This document shows positions 1 through 8,290 of a DNA stretch of 31,596 bases, piece by piece. Source of the stretch: F1-120-MAGs238 sp964484185. GTDB lineage: Bacteria; Planctomycetota; Phycisphaerae; Phycisphaerales; UBA1924. The position numbers and the translations under genes are program-made. Every line of letters starts with the position of its first letter. Within the stretch, counting starts at the first letter, position 1. Location: NCBI GenBank assembly GCA_964484185.1, contig CAZAEQ010000045.1, positions 1 through 31,596 on the forward strand, written 5' to 3'. The notes below the pieces were generated by a model. That model made no database searches. It had not been told where the DNA came from and saw nothing but the letters and a program-made list of their open reading frames with translations.

Positions 1-133
1 CGAAGTCTTCAGGCGGGTCCGATGGATTGCCCATGCCCAGGTCAATCACGTCGTAAGCGGTCTGAGCGGAAGCGGTACTTGCGAGAGAGGCGAGAGTGAA
101 AAGAGCGAGCGGAGGAAGGAGGTTACGAAGCAT
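1..133 (-). CDS. Secreted protein, N-terminal part only (cut by window edge)
   Basis: An ATG on the minus strand at 131-133 opens a frame that stays open to the window edge. The first ~23 residues start MLRNLLPPLALF and end in an ASTASAQ-type signal peptidase I site, followed by a mature start TAYDVIDLG. The protein is therefore very probably exported. Only about 44 residues are visible and no domain can be named. It lies 45 bases downstream of the cytochrome stop on the same strand, so the two could be cotranscribed. Confidence 0.6.
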   Translation of the reverse strand, partial: MLRNLLPPLALFTLASLASTASAQTAYDVIDLGMGNPSDPPEDF

Positions 134-178
134 GAGAGAACTCCCATTTGAACGTACGTGCAAAGAAAGAAATGCGAA

Positions 179-1372
179 TCAGTCACCGCGACGATGGGGG
201 AACGGGTCACCCGGGGTAGTGATGTGACAGACGCGACAGTCGTTGATCACACCGGTGTGTCCTTGGAGGCGATTAGCCTGGACATTGTCGGTCTGTGTGG
301 TAGCGGGGCCAATTGAGTGGGGACTTCCGTGACAGGTATAACACATGACTCCCTGGTGACCTTTCGAGTCCCGGTAGAGTTTGCCGGTTTCTTCAAACTC
401 GAAACCTGCGCGAGTGTGGCAGTCATTGCAACGGGGCTCGGTGACCCAGGGGTTGCGGGCCGGATTGCCTACTGCAGCCATGCCGCCGTGGCAGGAGGTG
501 CAGGTGACACCGTTGGCGGCGTGAACATCGCGCTGGCAGTCGGTGCGAATTCCGGGGTGGCAGGCGTAGCAGTCGTTGACGAGATTGGCCGCACCCATCC
601 GAGGGGCGTGCGCAGTGTGCATGGCAGCGGAGAGGTTGGAAATTCCTGGCACGCCAGGTGCGCCCAAGGCATTGTCTGCATGACAACTTGCGCACATGAC
701 TGGCTGACTTGCCTCGAGCTGCGTTGCGTGCAGGCGGTCATGGTCGCGCAGAATATCGGTGGCGGTAGAGATGCCGGGTGTGTTATGACAGATGTTGCAG
801 GACATTTCCCAGGAGACAGGAACGACTGTTTGAGTGACACCAACGGTTGTGCCTTGTTGACCCGCAATCAGTTCGGCGAGTGGATAAGGATTTTCAATGC
901 CATTGTCGTCGATTGGCGTGACGGGCAACCCTTGAGCGAAGAAGTCCTTTCTCGTGGCGTCATACGCCATTACGCCTGAGAGACGGTTGCCGGTGACACC
1001 GGTATCAGCGGGCACCGCAGTGCCGAGCAACTGTTGAGCGAACTCCCAGAAATTGCATTTGTCGCTGGAATGCGTGTTTCCGGGGATGCTGTAGCGTACT
1101 TGAATATCGCTTCCGTTCATGATGTCGGGGCTTCCGCCTCGGCGTATGACCTGGGCACGGACGGTGTTGAACGGCGGCAGGATCATCATCTGTGAGAAAT
1201 CGTTTTGCATGCAGTGCATGCCGAGGTCGTTATATCCAACGACGACGAATGACTCTGCTTGCGGTTCGAATGGATCCGGGCCTGCGGCGATCATGAGCGC
1301 GCCAATACCGAGTGCAGCGGCGACGGCGGCAATTCGACGAATCATGGATGGTCGCGAGAGTTTTGAGCGCAT
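179..1372 (-). CDS. Seven-haem c-type cytochrome with N-terminal YNDLGMHC domain
   Basis: This is a 397-residue exported multihaem cytochrome, likely an electron carrier in the periplasm or at the cell surface. An N-terminal signal/anchor runs from residues 12 to 30 (RRIAAVAAALGIGALMIAAG). Seven CxxCH haem-binding motifs lie at residues 192-196, 227-231, 268-272, 291-295, 315-319, 344-348 and 379-383. Residues 41-190 carry no haem motif and begin with a VGYNDLGMHC segment followed by LPPFNTVRAQVI. I know that combination from other multihaem proteins, but its role is not established to my knowledge. The ATG at 1370-1372 is preceded by GGGAGA at good spacing. The haem motifs are seen directly; the redox partner is unknown, and no cytochrome maturation genes lie nearby. 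Confidence 0.85.
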   Translation of the reverse strand: MRSKLSRPSMIRRIAAVAAALGIGALMIAAGPDPFEPQAESFVVVGYNDLGMHCMQNDFSQMMILPPFNTVRAQVIRRGGSPDIMNGSDIQVRYSIPGNTHSSDKCNFWEFAQQLLGTAVPADTGVTGNRLSGVMAYDATRKDFFAQGLPVTPIDDNGIENPYPLAELIAGQQGTTVGVTQTVVPVSWEMSCNICHNTPGISTATDILRDHDRLHATQLEASQPVMCASCHADNALGAPGVPGISNLSAAMHTAHAPRMGAANLVNDCYACHPGIRTDCQRDVHAANGVTCTSCHGGMAAVGNPARNPWVTEPRCNDCHTRAGFEFEETGKLYRDSKGHQGVMCYTCHGSPHSIGPATTQTDNVQANRLQGHTGVINDCRVCHITTPGDPFPHRRGD

Positions 1373-1620
1373 CGGTGTTCTCCCAGCTCACCAAGCCTGT
1401 TGATGAGTTGCTATTTATAGATACAGATATCACTAAATCTGGAAGAAGTGGGTATTTGTGTGGGCAGTTGGCAGAAAATTATTCAAAAAAACTGTGAATC
1501 TGGCAGGGATTCCCCGGCACGCCAATCGGACCAAGTCGGCGGCCAGTTTGCGACTCTCACAGCAGCGCCACGTTTGGAAGCGGGAAAAGTTGAGTTGTCA
1601 CATGACGGTATAACTGCGCG

Positions 1621-2748
1621 TCAACCCACGCGTTCAGATTTCATTTCCCGCGCCATCAGCCCCGCAATGCCGTCGATGGGGTCGTGGTCATGAAACAGTG
1701 TGCGACGCACGGCTTCGGTAATCGGCATTTCAACTTTGTACTTGCGGGCGAGTTTCAGTACAGCTTTCGTGGTCCACACGCCTTCGACCGTGCTGCCAGA
1801 TTTAGCGAGAAATGCTTCGAGCTTCATGCCCCTGCCCAGCGCTTCGCCGCAGGAACGGTTGCGACCTTCGGGTGAGAAGCAACTGGTTGCAAGGTCACCG
1901 ATACCGGCGATGCCAAAGAAAGTGTCTGGGCTCGCGCCCATGTACACACCCAGTCTCACGATCTCTGCCAGGCCGCGAGCAAGGAGAGCAGACTTCGCGT
2001 TGTTGCCCGCCTTAAGACCATCAACCACGCCCGCCGCGATCGCGATGACGTTCTTACACGCGCCGGCGATCTCCACACCGAGCACATCGTTATGTGTGTA
2101 AATTCGCATCCAGCGCGTAGTGAAGAGCTTCTGTAATCGGGCGGCGAATTCCGGATCATCGCTGGCGACGATCATGGTGGCGGGAAGAAAGCGGGCGAGT
2201 TCCGCCGCGATAGTGGGGCCGGACAGCACGGCAAGCGCTCGCGGCTTCTTGTCTGGATCGTCGACTCCGGTCTTACGCAGGACATCGGCAATGATCTGCG
2301 TGGGCCGCAATAGCGTTTTCATCTCGATGCCTTTAGCGACTGAAACAACGCATGCGTGCGGCGGGACATGTTTTGCCAGACGGGTCCAAGCCTCGCGCAT
2401 GTGCTGGACTGGGATTGCCGAGACAATGACATCGGCATTGCGCAAGGCCTGCGCATCATCGGTGATCAGTTCAACTTCCTTTGGAAGGACGAAGCCCTCA
2501 AGGCGTTTGGACTTCCGGGTCTGGGTGAGCACGGCAAGCTCATCTCGGTCGTGACCCCAGAGAATGACCCGGATATTGCGGGCGGTCGGTGCCGCTACTG
2601 CCTTGGAACCCTTAGATTTGCGGCGTGGAGCTGCCTGGTCCGCCGCGAGAAGCCCTGCGCACACCAGACCCATCTGGCCGGGGCCCAGGACCACGACGGT
2701 GGTTTGCTTCTTTGAGGATGCAGGACTTGATGGGCGAGGTTTTGCCAT
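1621..2748 (-). CDS. gpsA: NAD(P)-dependent glycerol-3-phosphate dehydrogenase
   Basis: GpsA reduces dihydroxyacetone phosphate to sn-glycerol 3-phosphate for phospholipid synthesis in the cytoplasm. The protein has 375 residues from the ATG at 2746-2748. The Rossmann motif LGPGQMG is at residues 21-27, the conserved lysine is in EIAGACKNVIAIAAG (about K232), and the signature GIGDLATSC...EGRNRSCGEALGRG spans about 282-307. About 20 extra basic residues (around 38-58, PRRKSKGSK) sit between the first helix and the second strand, and the N-terminus is extended. This makes it longer than the usual ~330-340 residues. The frame is open further upstream to 3003, but that extension is low-complexity and would run under the divergent ATPase gene, so the MAKPRPSS start is preferred. 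Confidence 0.93.
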   Translation of the reverse strand: MAKPRPSSPASSKKQTTVVVLGPGQMGLVCAGLLAADQAAPRRKSKGSKAVAAPTARNIRVILWGHDRDELAVLTQTRKSKRLEGFVLPKEVELITDDAQALRNADVIVSAIPVQHMREAWTRLAKHVPPHACVVSVAKGIEMKTLLRPTQIIADVLRKTGVDDPDKKPRALAVLSGPTIAAELARFLPATMIVASDDPEFAARLQKLFTTRWMRIYTHNDVLGVEIAGACKNVIAIAAGVVDGLKAGNNAKSALLARGLAEIVRLGVYMGASPDTFFGIAGIGDLATSCFSPEGRNRSCGEALGRGMKLEAFLAKSGSTVEGVWTTKAVLKLARKYKVEMPITEAVRRTLFHDHDPIDGIAGLMAREMKSERVG

Positions 2749-2788
2749 GTTTGGTCTTCGGAAGGAAGCGAACCAAGGACTGGTTGAG

Positions 2789-2816
2789 ATCGTATGGTAC
2801 AGGCTATCAGTGGCAA
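2789..2816 (-). promoter_or_regulatory. Candidate sigma70-type promoter for gpsA
   Basis: On the minus strand TTGCCA (2811-2816) and TACGAT (2789-2794) are separated by 16 bases and would give a leader of about 35 bases before the gpsA ATG. It lies in the 212-base divergent region between gpsA and the ATPase. The match is partial and planctomycete promoter rules are poorly known. Confidence 0.3.
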
Positions 2817-2960
2817 GAGCGGGCGCGGTGCGCCCACATTTGCCGCGGCGAGAAGGTTCTTCCGTTCTGGAAGAATATTCGCGTGACGGACCGATTGTTG
2901 ACCAGTTACCCGGGCAGGGATCGCCAGACCCCGCTCGCCCGGTGTTGGAGCTATTTCGAT

Positions 2961-5018
2961 ATGCACGACCATCACGACCACGACCATGATCACGCTCACT
3001 CACACAAGCAGGGCGATACGTATATCGAGTGCTGCAATCATGAGGCAGAGGCAGAGAAACATCTGAAGCTTTACATGGTGGGCGGTTTGATGGTGCTGTG
3101 CTCGCCGGTTGCCCATTGGGTCGGCCTGCCTCTGGAAGTCTCCCAGATTCCGGCGGCGATCGGCGCGCTGATGCTCAGTTGGCCACTTCTCAAGGGTGCC
3201 TGGGATGAGATCAAAGTCGGCAAGCCGGGATCGTCCACGCTTGTCGCGGTCGCAATTCTGGCTGCAATGGCCAATCAGCAATATTTCGCCGCAGGCATGC
3301 TTGCGTTTATTCTTCTCTTTATTGGCGTCTTGATCCGTCGCACGGCCTTTGGCGCTCAGAAGGCAATTTCTGAACTTGTTGCACTGACTCCGGACAATGC
3401 TCGCATCGTCGAGAACGGCGAAGAGAAAGATGTTCGCCTGAGCGATGTCCGCGTCGGTATGACCGTTCGCGTGCGAGCTGGCGAGAATCTCCCGGTTGAC
3501 GGCACGGTTTCGTCAGGTCGTACCACGATCAATCAGGCCTCGCTCACCGGTGAATCAGTTCCCGTTGAAGTGACAGTTGGCGAAGCGGTCTACGCCGGTA
3601 CAACCAACTTGACAGGCATGATCGATCTCATGGTGACACAGGTTGGCGGCGAAACCACGATTGGTAAAGTGACGAGCTTGATCCGTACGGCCGAGCAGAC
3701 ACGCTCACCCCGTCAGCTGTTGATTGAACAGGTTGCTCGCTTCTTTGTGCCGATCGCACTTTCGGTGGCGGCAGTGGTGTGGTTCATCAAGAGCCAGTCT
3801 GAAGATTCAGCAGTACGTGATTCTGCGGCGACCACAGCGATTACCGTGCTGGTCGTGACCTGTCCAGTCGCGCTGATTCTGGCAAGCCCGACGGCGATGC
3901 TGGCAGCGTTTGCTTCGTGTGCCCGCCTTGGTATCTTAATCAAGGATCCAAACTACCTCGAAGCTGCGGGTTCAATTGATACGGTCGTGCTTGACAAGAC
4001 CGGCACGATTACAACTGGCAAGTTCCAAGTGACAAAGCTGGCTCCCGCGCCAGGCATTGAGGGTGCTGATCTCTTGCGTGCCGCTGCGAGCGCTGAGCAG
4101 CAATCGAACCACCCGCTGGCACAATCAATCTTGACTACTGCCAGGGCAGCACGCGTGCAGATCGATGCCGCAGATGACTACAAAGAAATTCACGGTCGCG
4201 GCGTGGAAACACGCACGAGCCAGGGCAATTTGAATGTCGGTCGCGCTTCGTGGCTGCTGGAGTTAAATCCATCTATCAAGTCTGCAGTCGATGCAGTTGA
4301 GCAATCAATCGAAGGCATGAGCGGTGTACACGTGATGCGTAACGGTCAATACCTGGGCGCAGTGGGTCTTGAAGATACGGTTCGTTCAAATGCCAAGACG
4401 GTGCTGCAGCGCCTGCGTGAAGTGGGTGTGCGCCAGATATCGATGTTCACGGGCGATCGCCTGAGCGTTGCAAAGCGAGTCGGCGCGAACATTGGTGTAG
4501 ATTCCATTGAAGCAGAATGTCTGCCGGAAGAAAAGCACGAGCAGATTATGGCGTTGTCACGCAATGGTCATCGAGTGCTAATGGTCGGCGACGGTATCAA
4601 CGATGGTCCGTCACTTGCCGCGGCAGATGTCGGTGTGGCGATGGGTCTCTCGGGCTCCGATATCGCGGCCAACTCAGCTGGCATCGCTCTCATGAACGAT
4701 GACCTTTCACGCATTCCGTTCCTGGTGGAAATCAGCCGCAAACAACGGGCGATTGTCACTCAGAACATCGCGGCATCGATCATCATCGTGCTCGTAGGCC
4801 TTGTGCTCGCGGCGACTGGCGTCTTTAACGCGGCGGGTGGACCAGAGGCCGGAACAAGCCTCGCCGCTCTGTATCACTTCGCAGGCGAGATCTTTGTGCT
4901 GGCGAACTCATTCAGGCTCTTCCGCTTTGGCGAAGAGTTCGTGTCGGCCGAAGGTGTGCAGCAGGCGGTCAAGCGTCGTGCCGCCAGTGTGCGTGGATTG
5001 CAGACCTCCGCGGCATAA
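2961..5018 (+). CDS. P1B-like heavy-metal P-type ATPase with His-rich N-terminus
   Basis: This is an ATP-driven metal cation exporter in the inner membrane, 685 residues. The core P-type motifs are present: TGES at 196-199, phosphorylation site DKTGT (D345), HP at 384-385, TGD at 498-500 and GDGIND at 543-548. Membrane segments flank the actuator domain, and the final helix holds H639 and E643. The N-terminus is a His/Asp run (HDHHDHDHDHAHSH, residues 2-15) followed by ECC at 23-25, instead of a GMTCxxC HMA domain. The M4 metal motif is TCPVAL (300-305) rather than CPC, CPH or SPC, so metal specificity cannot be read from known subclasses. The frame is open further upstream, but the ATG at 2961 begins the His-rich segment and GGAG lies 11 bases before it. 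A strong terminator follows. Zn, Co, Ni or Cu are all possible substrates. Confidence 0.9.
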   Translation: MHDHHDHDHDHAHSHKQGDTYIECCNHEAEAEKHLKLYMVGGLMVLCSPVAHWVGLPLEVSQIPAAIGALMLSWPLLKGAWDEIKVGKPGSSTLVAVAILAAMANQQYFAAGMLAFILLFIGVLIRRTAFGAQKAISELVALTPDNARIVENGEEKDVRLSDVRVGMTVRVRAGENLPVDGTVSSGRTTINQASLTGESVPVEVTVGEAVYAGTTNLTGMIDLMVTQVGGETTIGKVTSLIRTAEQTRSPRQLLIEQVARFFVPIALSVAAVVWFIKSQSEDSAVRDSAATTAITVLVVTCPVALILASPTAMLAAFASCARLGILIKDPNYLEAAGSIDTVVLDKTGTITTGKFQVTKLAPAPGIEGADLLRAAASAEQQSNHPLAQSILTTARAARVQIDAADDYKEIHGRGVETRTSQGNLNVGRASWLLELNPSIKSAVDAVEQSIEGMSGVHVMRNGQYLGAVGLEDTVRSNAKTVLQRLREVGVRQISMFTGDRLSVAKRVGANIGVDSIEAECLPEEKHEQIMALSRNGHRVLMVGDGINDGPSLAAADVGVAMGLSGSDIAANSAGIALMNDDLSRIPFLVEISRKQRAIVTQNIAASIIIVLVGLVLAATGVFNAAGGPEAGTSLAALYHFAGEIFVLANSFRLFRFGEEFVSAEGVQQAVKRRAASVRGLQTSAA

Positions 5019-5053
5019 TCCTGCAGAAATTTCAACACGTTCAACTTACTCAA

Positions 5054-5076
5054 CCCCTGCCTCGGCGGGGGTTTTT
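5054..5076 (+). terminator. Rho-independent terminator after the P-type ATPase
   Basis: CCCCTGCC and GGCGGGGG form a GC-rich stem with a very short loop, followed directly by TTTTT at 5072-5076. It lies 35 bases after the ATPase stop, so it ends that transcript. Confidence 0.85.
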
Positions 5077-5604
5077 CGTTGATGGAGCCGAATCGGCGAG
5101 CACACATTTGATCGCCGCTGAGCGTCGCGCCACTTAGCAACGAGGGATCAAAGGTTGGAGCTTTGATCGCAATAATGTCATTAGCTGCGTTGACTGACTC
5201 GTGTTTGTAGAAACGCGTGCGAATGGCTCTAGAGCCGATAATCGCCTCGAAGAAACTACAGAACACGTGTTATTTGAAGGGGTGATTACCCCAATGTGAT
5301 GAATTTGCGGCGAATCGCACTGTCCCGCGGCGGTATTGCTCTTTGTAAGCCGAAATACGGGCGGTTCTCCTGCGCGCGATTGGCTCATGTGCCGCGCGGG
5401 TTGGAGTTCATCTGAGTCCGCACTGCAGCCGCCGCTTGAGCGGCTGGTTGCAGAGCACGTTGAGTACGGCGCGGGGGCTGCCGTGCATGTGGTCGACGTG
5501 CCACGTATAAATATAATAAAACTTAATTATATTGTACCGATGTCGGACAACTGATGACAGGACTCGTAAGGCGATGTGGCCATTTGGTATAGCGGGGGTT
5601 TGAC
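5077..5604. other. 528-base intergenic region with several inverted repeats, no gene seen
   Basis: No frame here looks like a real protein. It contains four inverted repeats. GATCAAAG/CTTTGATC is at 5146-5168 with a 7-base loop. GGGGT/ACCCC is at 5279-5292 with a 4-base loop. CAGCCGC/GCGGCTG is at 5426-5446, extended outside by CTGCA/TGCAG. AATATAAT/ATTATATT is at 5510-5533. None of the first three is followed by a T tract, so they are not obvious terminators. The region could hold a structured leader or small RNA, or the long regulatory region of the gene at 5605; this is inference. Confidence 0.5.
5510..5533. promoter_or_regulatory. AT-only inverted repeat, possible operator or promoter element
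   Basis: AATATAAT (5510-5517) and ATTATATT (5526-5533) are perfect inverted copies separated by 8 bases. This forms an AT-rich island in otherwise GC-rich DNA, about 70 bases before the start at 5605. The spacing suits a dimeric repressor site. TATAAATATAAT at 5506-5517 could also serve as a -10 region. Confidence 0.4.
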
Positions 5605-6612
5605 ATGAAGCGATTCGTATGGTGTGCGGTGGGATTAGTTGCGATCGTGTGTTCGGCTACTGTCGCGATAGCTCAGGACCTCGCCCGACCATCTGAAGTC
5701 CGATTTGCTTCAGGTGAATGGACCTTTGTTCCAGTGATCAGGAATGTCGCAGGCGAATGGAGTTCTCCCGGCATTCTCGCGCTCCGCAAGAAAGATCTGG
5801 CGGTCGGCGAGAACATCGTCTCGATCTGGTATGAGAGACCCGAGGTTGAAGGCGGCGTGTGGATTGCAAGCAGCTGGGTGTCGCAAGATCAGTGGCAGGC
5901 AATTGCCTTTGTCAAGAATCGGTTTGCCGTCGACAATCAATACGACTTTCTCTGGCCTGCAGACGATCCAGCTCCCGAGTCGGCGACCGCGGAGACTCCG
6001 CAGCCATACTCGCACGGGTTATTCGTGGAAGATCCGCTCTCCTCGCTTCCAATTGATTCAAATCGAGATCAAGTCGTGACAGTGCTCACCGGACTTGGAT
6101 ACCAGTCCGCAAGCGTGTCTCTGGAAAAGATCGGGCTTTGCGAGGGATCTCTGGTGCTTCAAGGGCTTTCTGCAACGGCAGTTCTTGAGGCTTCGACTTC
6201 TCCGCCAACTTCAACACTTGAGAACTTCTTTCTGACAGGCGTGCCGCTGTCCTGTGCGGAAACTGGAACGCCCGCGCCGCCTCCCGGATTTGTCCCTGGT
6301 ACAACGATTCCATTGCCCGGATTCCCCTTAGAGCCTCAGCGTCCATGGAAACGTGATGGCCGGCCGCCAGTGCTCCTCCCTGATTGCAATTCAGATATCA
6401 CCTGTTGCTACTCCGCGCCGATCATCTTCCGGTATGTTCGAAAGGGCGCAAACGGCCTTGAGTTCGTTGAGTACTGTGAAGGCATGCAGACCTGGTCATG
6501 CCCCAGACAGCGGGGCGAGTCATGCCCATTGACTCCTTCTTGCCCTGGGCCATCAGTTCTTCTGCCAGACCTGGAGGCCAGTCCGGTGTCATGCGGGCTC
6601 TCAATAAGCTAA
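5605..6612 (+). CDS. Secreted protein of unknown function, Cys-rich C-terminus
   Basis: The protein has 335 residues. A clear signal peptide (MKRFVWCAVGLVAIVCSATVA, cleavage near AIAQ|D) shows export. I do not recognise a family. The first half (about 25-130) alternates Trp/Tyr and beta-prone residues, with an SIWYERPEVEGG segment. The second half is Pro-rich (about 228-265). The C-terminal 85 residues hold many cysteines (CNSDITCC, CEG, CPRQ, CPLTPSC, SCGL) that probably form disulfides. No membrane anchor or sorting signal is seen at the C-terminus. The gene stands alone behind a long intergenic region and converges with coaE, the stop codons overlapping (6609-6612). Confidence 0.65.
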   Translation: MKRFVWCAVGLVAIVCSATVAIAQDLARPSEVRFASGEWTFVPVIRNVAGEWSSPGILALRKKDLAVGENIVSIWYERPEVEGGVWIASSWVSQDQWQAIAFVKNRFAVDNQYDFLWPADDPAPESATAETPQPYSHGLFVEDPLSSLPIDSNRDQVVTVLTGLGYQSASVSLEKIGLCEGSLVLQGLSATAVLEASTSPPTSTLENFFLTGVPLSCAETGTPAPPPGFVPGTTIPLPGFPLEPQRPWKRDGRPPVLLPDCNSDITCCYSAPIIFRYVRKGANGLEFVEYCEGMQTWSCPRQRGESCPLTPSCPGPSVLLPDLEASPVSCGLSIS

Positions 6613-7673
6613 GGTTTTTTTGGATCAGCTGCAATCTGCACGAGGACATTTTCTGCCTGGGACCTGAGCGCTTCAATTGAACCGGAGCTCTCAATCACCC
6701 AGCGGCTGCGGCGTCGTTTCTCTTCGATTGGAATCTGTGCCGCCTCGCGCCGCGCAAGCTCTGCCTCGTCCCATCCACGTGTCGCAACGCGTTGCAATCG
6801 GAGCTCCCTCGGTGCATCAACACAGATCACAGCATCACATTCTCCATCGACGCCCGCTTCAAAGAGCAGCGGCGCATCGATAATGACTGCCGGAACATGT
6901 CCTGCCTGTGAGATTGCCGCATTTCTGTCTATTTTGAGAAGCGGATGCGTCAGACCTTCGAGCAGTTTGCGCTTGCTGGGATCGCTGAAGACAATTGCTG
7001 CAAGTCTGCTGCGATCTATCTGCCCGCTCGCATCAAGCACATCCCGCCCCCACCAGGCGACAATTTTTTCAATGACTTCTGGGCGTTTGAGAGCTTCTTT
7101 GGCCGCGGTATCTGAATCCAGGATCAGGCAGCCTCGAGCCTTGAATGCGGCAGCAAGAGTGCTTTTCCCCGCGCCGATGGAACCGACCAGTCCAAGGACC
7201 TTGGGGCGTGCAGATGTGTGCAGTTTCATGGCCGCGCGGATGGAATCGAGTACAAGCTGGGAGTCTCCGACCCAGTCAAGCACAGCTTCGACTCCCGCGC
7301 CGGTGCCCAGTCCGATCGAGCCCGCGCCAATCAGGCGTTCGCGTATGCCGAGGAACAGCTCAAGATGCTGAATTTTTGCGAGCGGGATTTCCACGGTGCG
7401 GCGACGAAAAATTCCGCGGCGGGTGATAATGCTCGTGCTTGAGAGTGTGAAAGAAGTGCATATCCAGCCGAGGATCTCAAATACAAGCCTGGCGACAACG
7501 ACACATCCAGCCCAGATCAGGACTCGATGGGTGTGGACGATATCAGCGCCGGCGAGTTGCAGCAGCGCGAGGATCGCGCCGACGAACAGGGCAACAACAA
7601 AGAGCCAGATAAGCGGCCGCGCGATAATCGATAGCAGCGAGGGCTTAAGAGTCCATGTTCCGGGCACTTGCAC
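6609..7673 (-). CDS. coaE: Dephospho-CoA kinase fused to an N-terminal membrane PH-like domain
   Basis: CoaE phosphorylates dephospho-CoA in the last step of coenzyme A synthesis. The kinase half covers about residues 157-354, with P-loop GSIGAGKST (164-172), ILDSDTAAKEAL (D186, D188) and IDAPLLFE (265-272). The N-terminal half has two membrane segments (about 17-40 and 49-72), then a bacterial PH-like domain (STSIITRRGIFRRRTVEIPLAKIQHLEL, about 79-150), as in YdbS-type proteins. The kinase would thus be tethered to the membrane, which is unusual for CoaE. The start is a GTG directly after the hpt stop codon, with GAGG upstream. A Met at residue 149 (ATG at 7227-7229) sits exactly at the junction and would give a normal-sized 206-residue CoaE, but it has no Shine-Dalgarno. 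Its stop overlaps the convergent gene by 4 bases. Confidence 0.85.
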   Translation of the reverse strand: MQVPGTWTLKPSLLSIIARPLIWLFVVALFVGAILALLQLAGADIVHTHRVLIWAGCVVVARLVFEILGWICTSFTLSSTSIITRRGIFRRRTVEIPLAKIQHLELFLGIRERLIGAGSIGLGTGAGVEAVLDWVGDSQLVLDSIRAAMKLHTSARPKVLGLVGSIGAGKSTLAAAFKARGCLILDSDTAAKEALKRPEVIEKIVAWWGRDVLDASGQIDRSRLAAIVFSDPSKRKLLEGLTHPLLKIDRNAAISQAGHVPAVIIDAPLLFEAGVDGECDAVICVDAPRELRLQRVATRGWDEAELARREAAQIPIEEKRRRSRWVIESSGSIEALRSQAENVLVQIAADPKKP

Positions 7674-8243
7674 TTATACCGCCTCGGGCTTAAGGACCGC
7701 GATCGCCGGGAAGTTGCGGTAGAAATCGTCGTAATCGAGCCCGTATCCAACGACGAATTCATCGGGGATATCAAACCCGACATACTCAGTCTCAATTTCA
7801 ATCTTGCGCCGCCAGGTAGGCTTGCGAAGCATGACGCACATGCGAAGGCTCGCGGGCTGCTGCTCTGCGATGGCATCGCGGATGACTGCGAGAGTCTGAC
7901 CGGAATCAAGAATGTCATCAACTACGACGACATGCTTGTTTGTGAGATCGGCAGGAAGCTCACCGCGGATCTTGGCGCCCTTGCTCTCTGTTGATTGCCC
8001 TGGGTAGCTGGAAACAGTAACGAGCCTGAGCGAGAGTTTGAAGGTAATCTGCCGGATGAGATCAGCGCCAAACACCAGACCGCCAGTCATAATCGGAATA
8101 ATGACGACGCTGTTGCCCTCGGGCGACTGTCCCGTACGGCGCAGGTCTTCTTCCAGTTCGCGCGAGAGTTGCTGGCCGAGTTCTTTGACTCGTGCCTTGA
8201 TCCGCTCTTCATCGATAAGAATCCGCTGAATGTCCCGATGCAT
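7674..8243 (-). CDS. hpt: Hypoxanthine phosphoribosyltransferase
   Basis: This purine-salvage enzyme converts hypoxanthine or guanine plus PRPP to IMP or GMP. It has 189 residues, the usual size. The PRPP-binding motif VVVVDDILDSGQTL is at residues 105-118, and the flexible-loop segment SSYPGQSTESKG at 78-89 is typical. The C-terminal VGYGLDYDDFYRNFPAIAVL closes the purine site as in Hpt proteins. It lies between the phosphofructokinase gene (47 bases upstream) and coaE (no gap), so the three probably form one unit. Confidence 0.93.
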   Translation of the reverse strand: MHRDIQRILIDEERIKARVKELGQQLSRELEEDLRRTGQSPEGNSVVIIPIMTGGLVFGADLIRQITFKLSLRLVTVSSYPGQSTESKGAKIRGELPADLTNKHVVVVDDILDSGQTLAVIRDAIAEQQPASLRMCVMLRKPTWRRKIEIETEYVGFDIPDEFVVGYGLDYDDFYRNFPAIAVLKPEAV

Positions 8244-8290
8244 GGTGGCGGAAGGATAGGGACATGACCCGGGCGAAGTGAGGTCGGGAA

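Noticed and set aside
2625..2960. Upstream extension of the P-type ATPase to 2625
   Set aside because: The extra residues are antisense to gpsA and have no domain; the start at 2961 begins the His-rich segment.
2749..3003. Upstream extension of gpsA to 3003
   Set aside because: The added 85 residues are low-complexity and overlap the divergent ATPase start; the Rossmann motif follows naturally from the start at 2748.
5336..5554. A 72-codon plus-strand frame in the intergenic region
   Set aside because: No Shine-Dalgarno, odd composition ending in AT-rich DNA, and no recognisable motif; the minus-strand frame over the same part is equally unconvincing.
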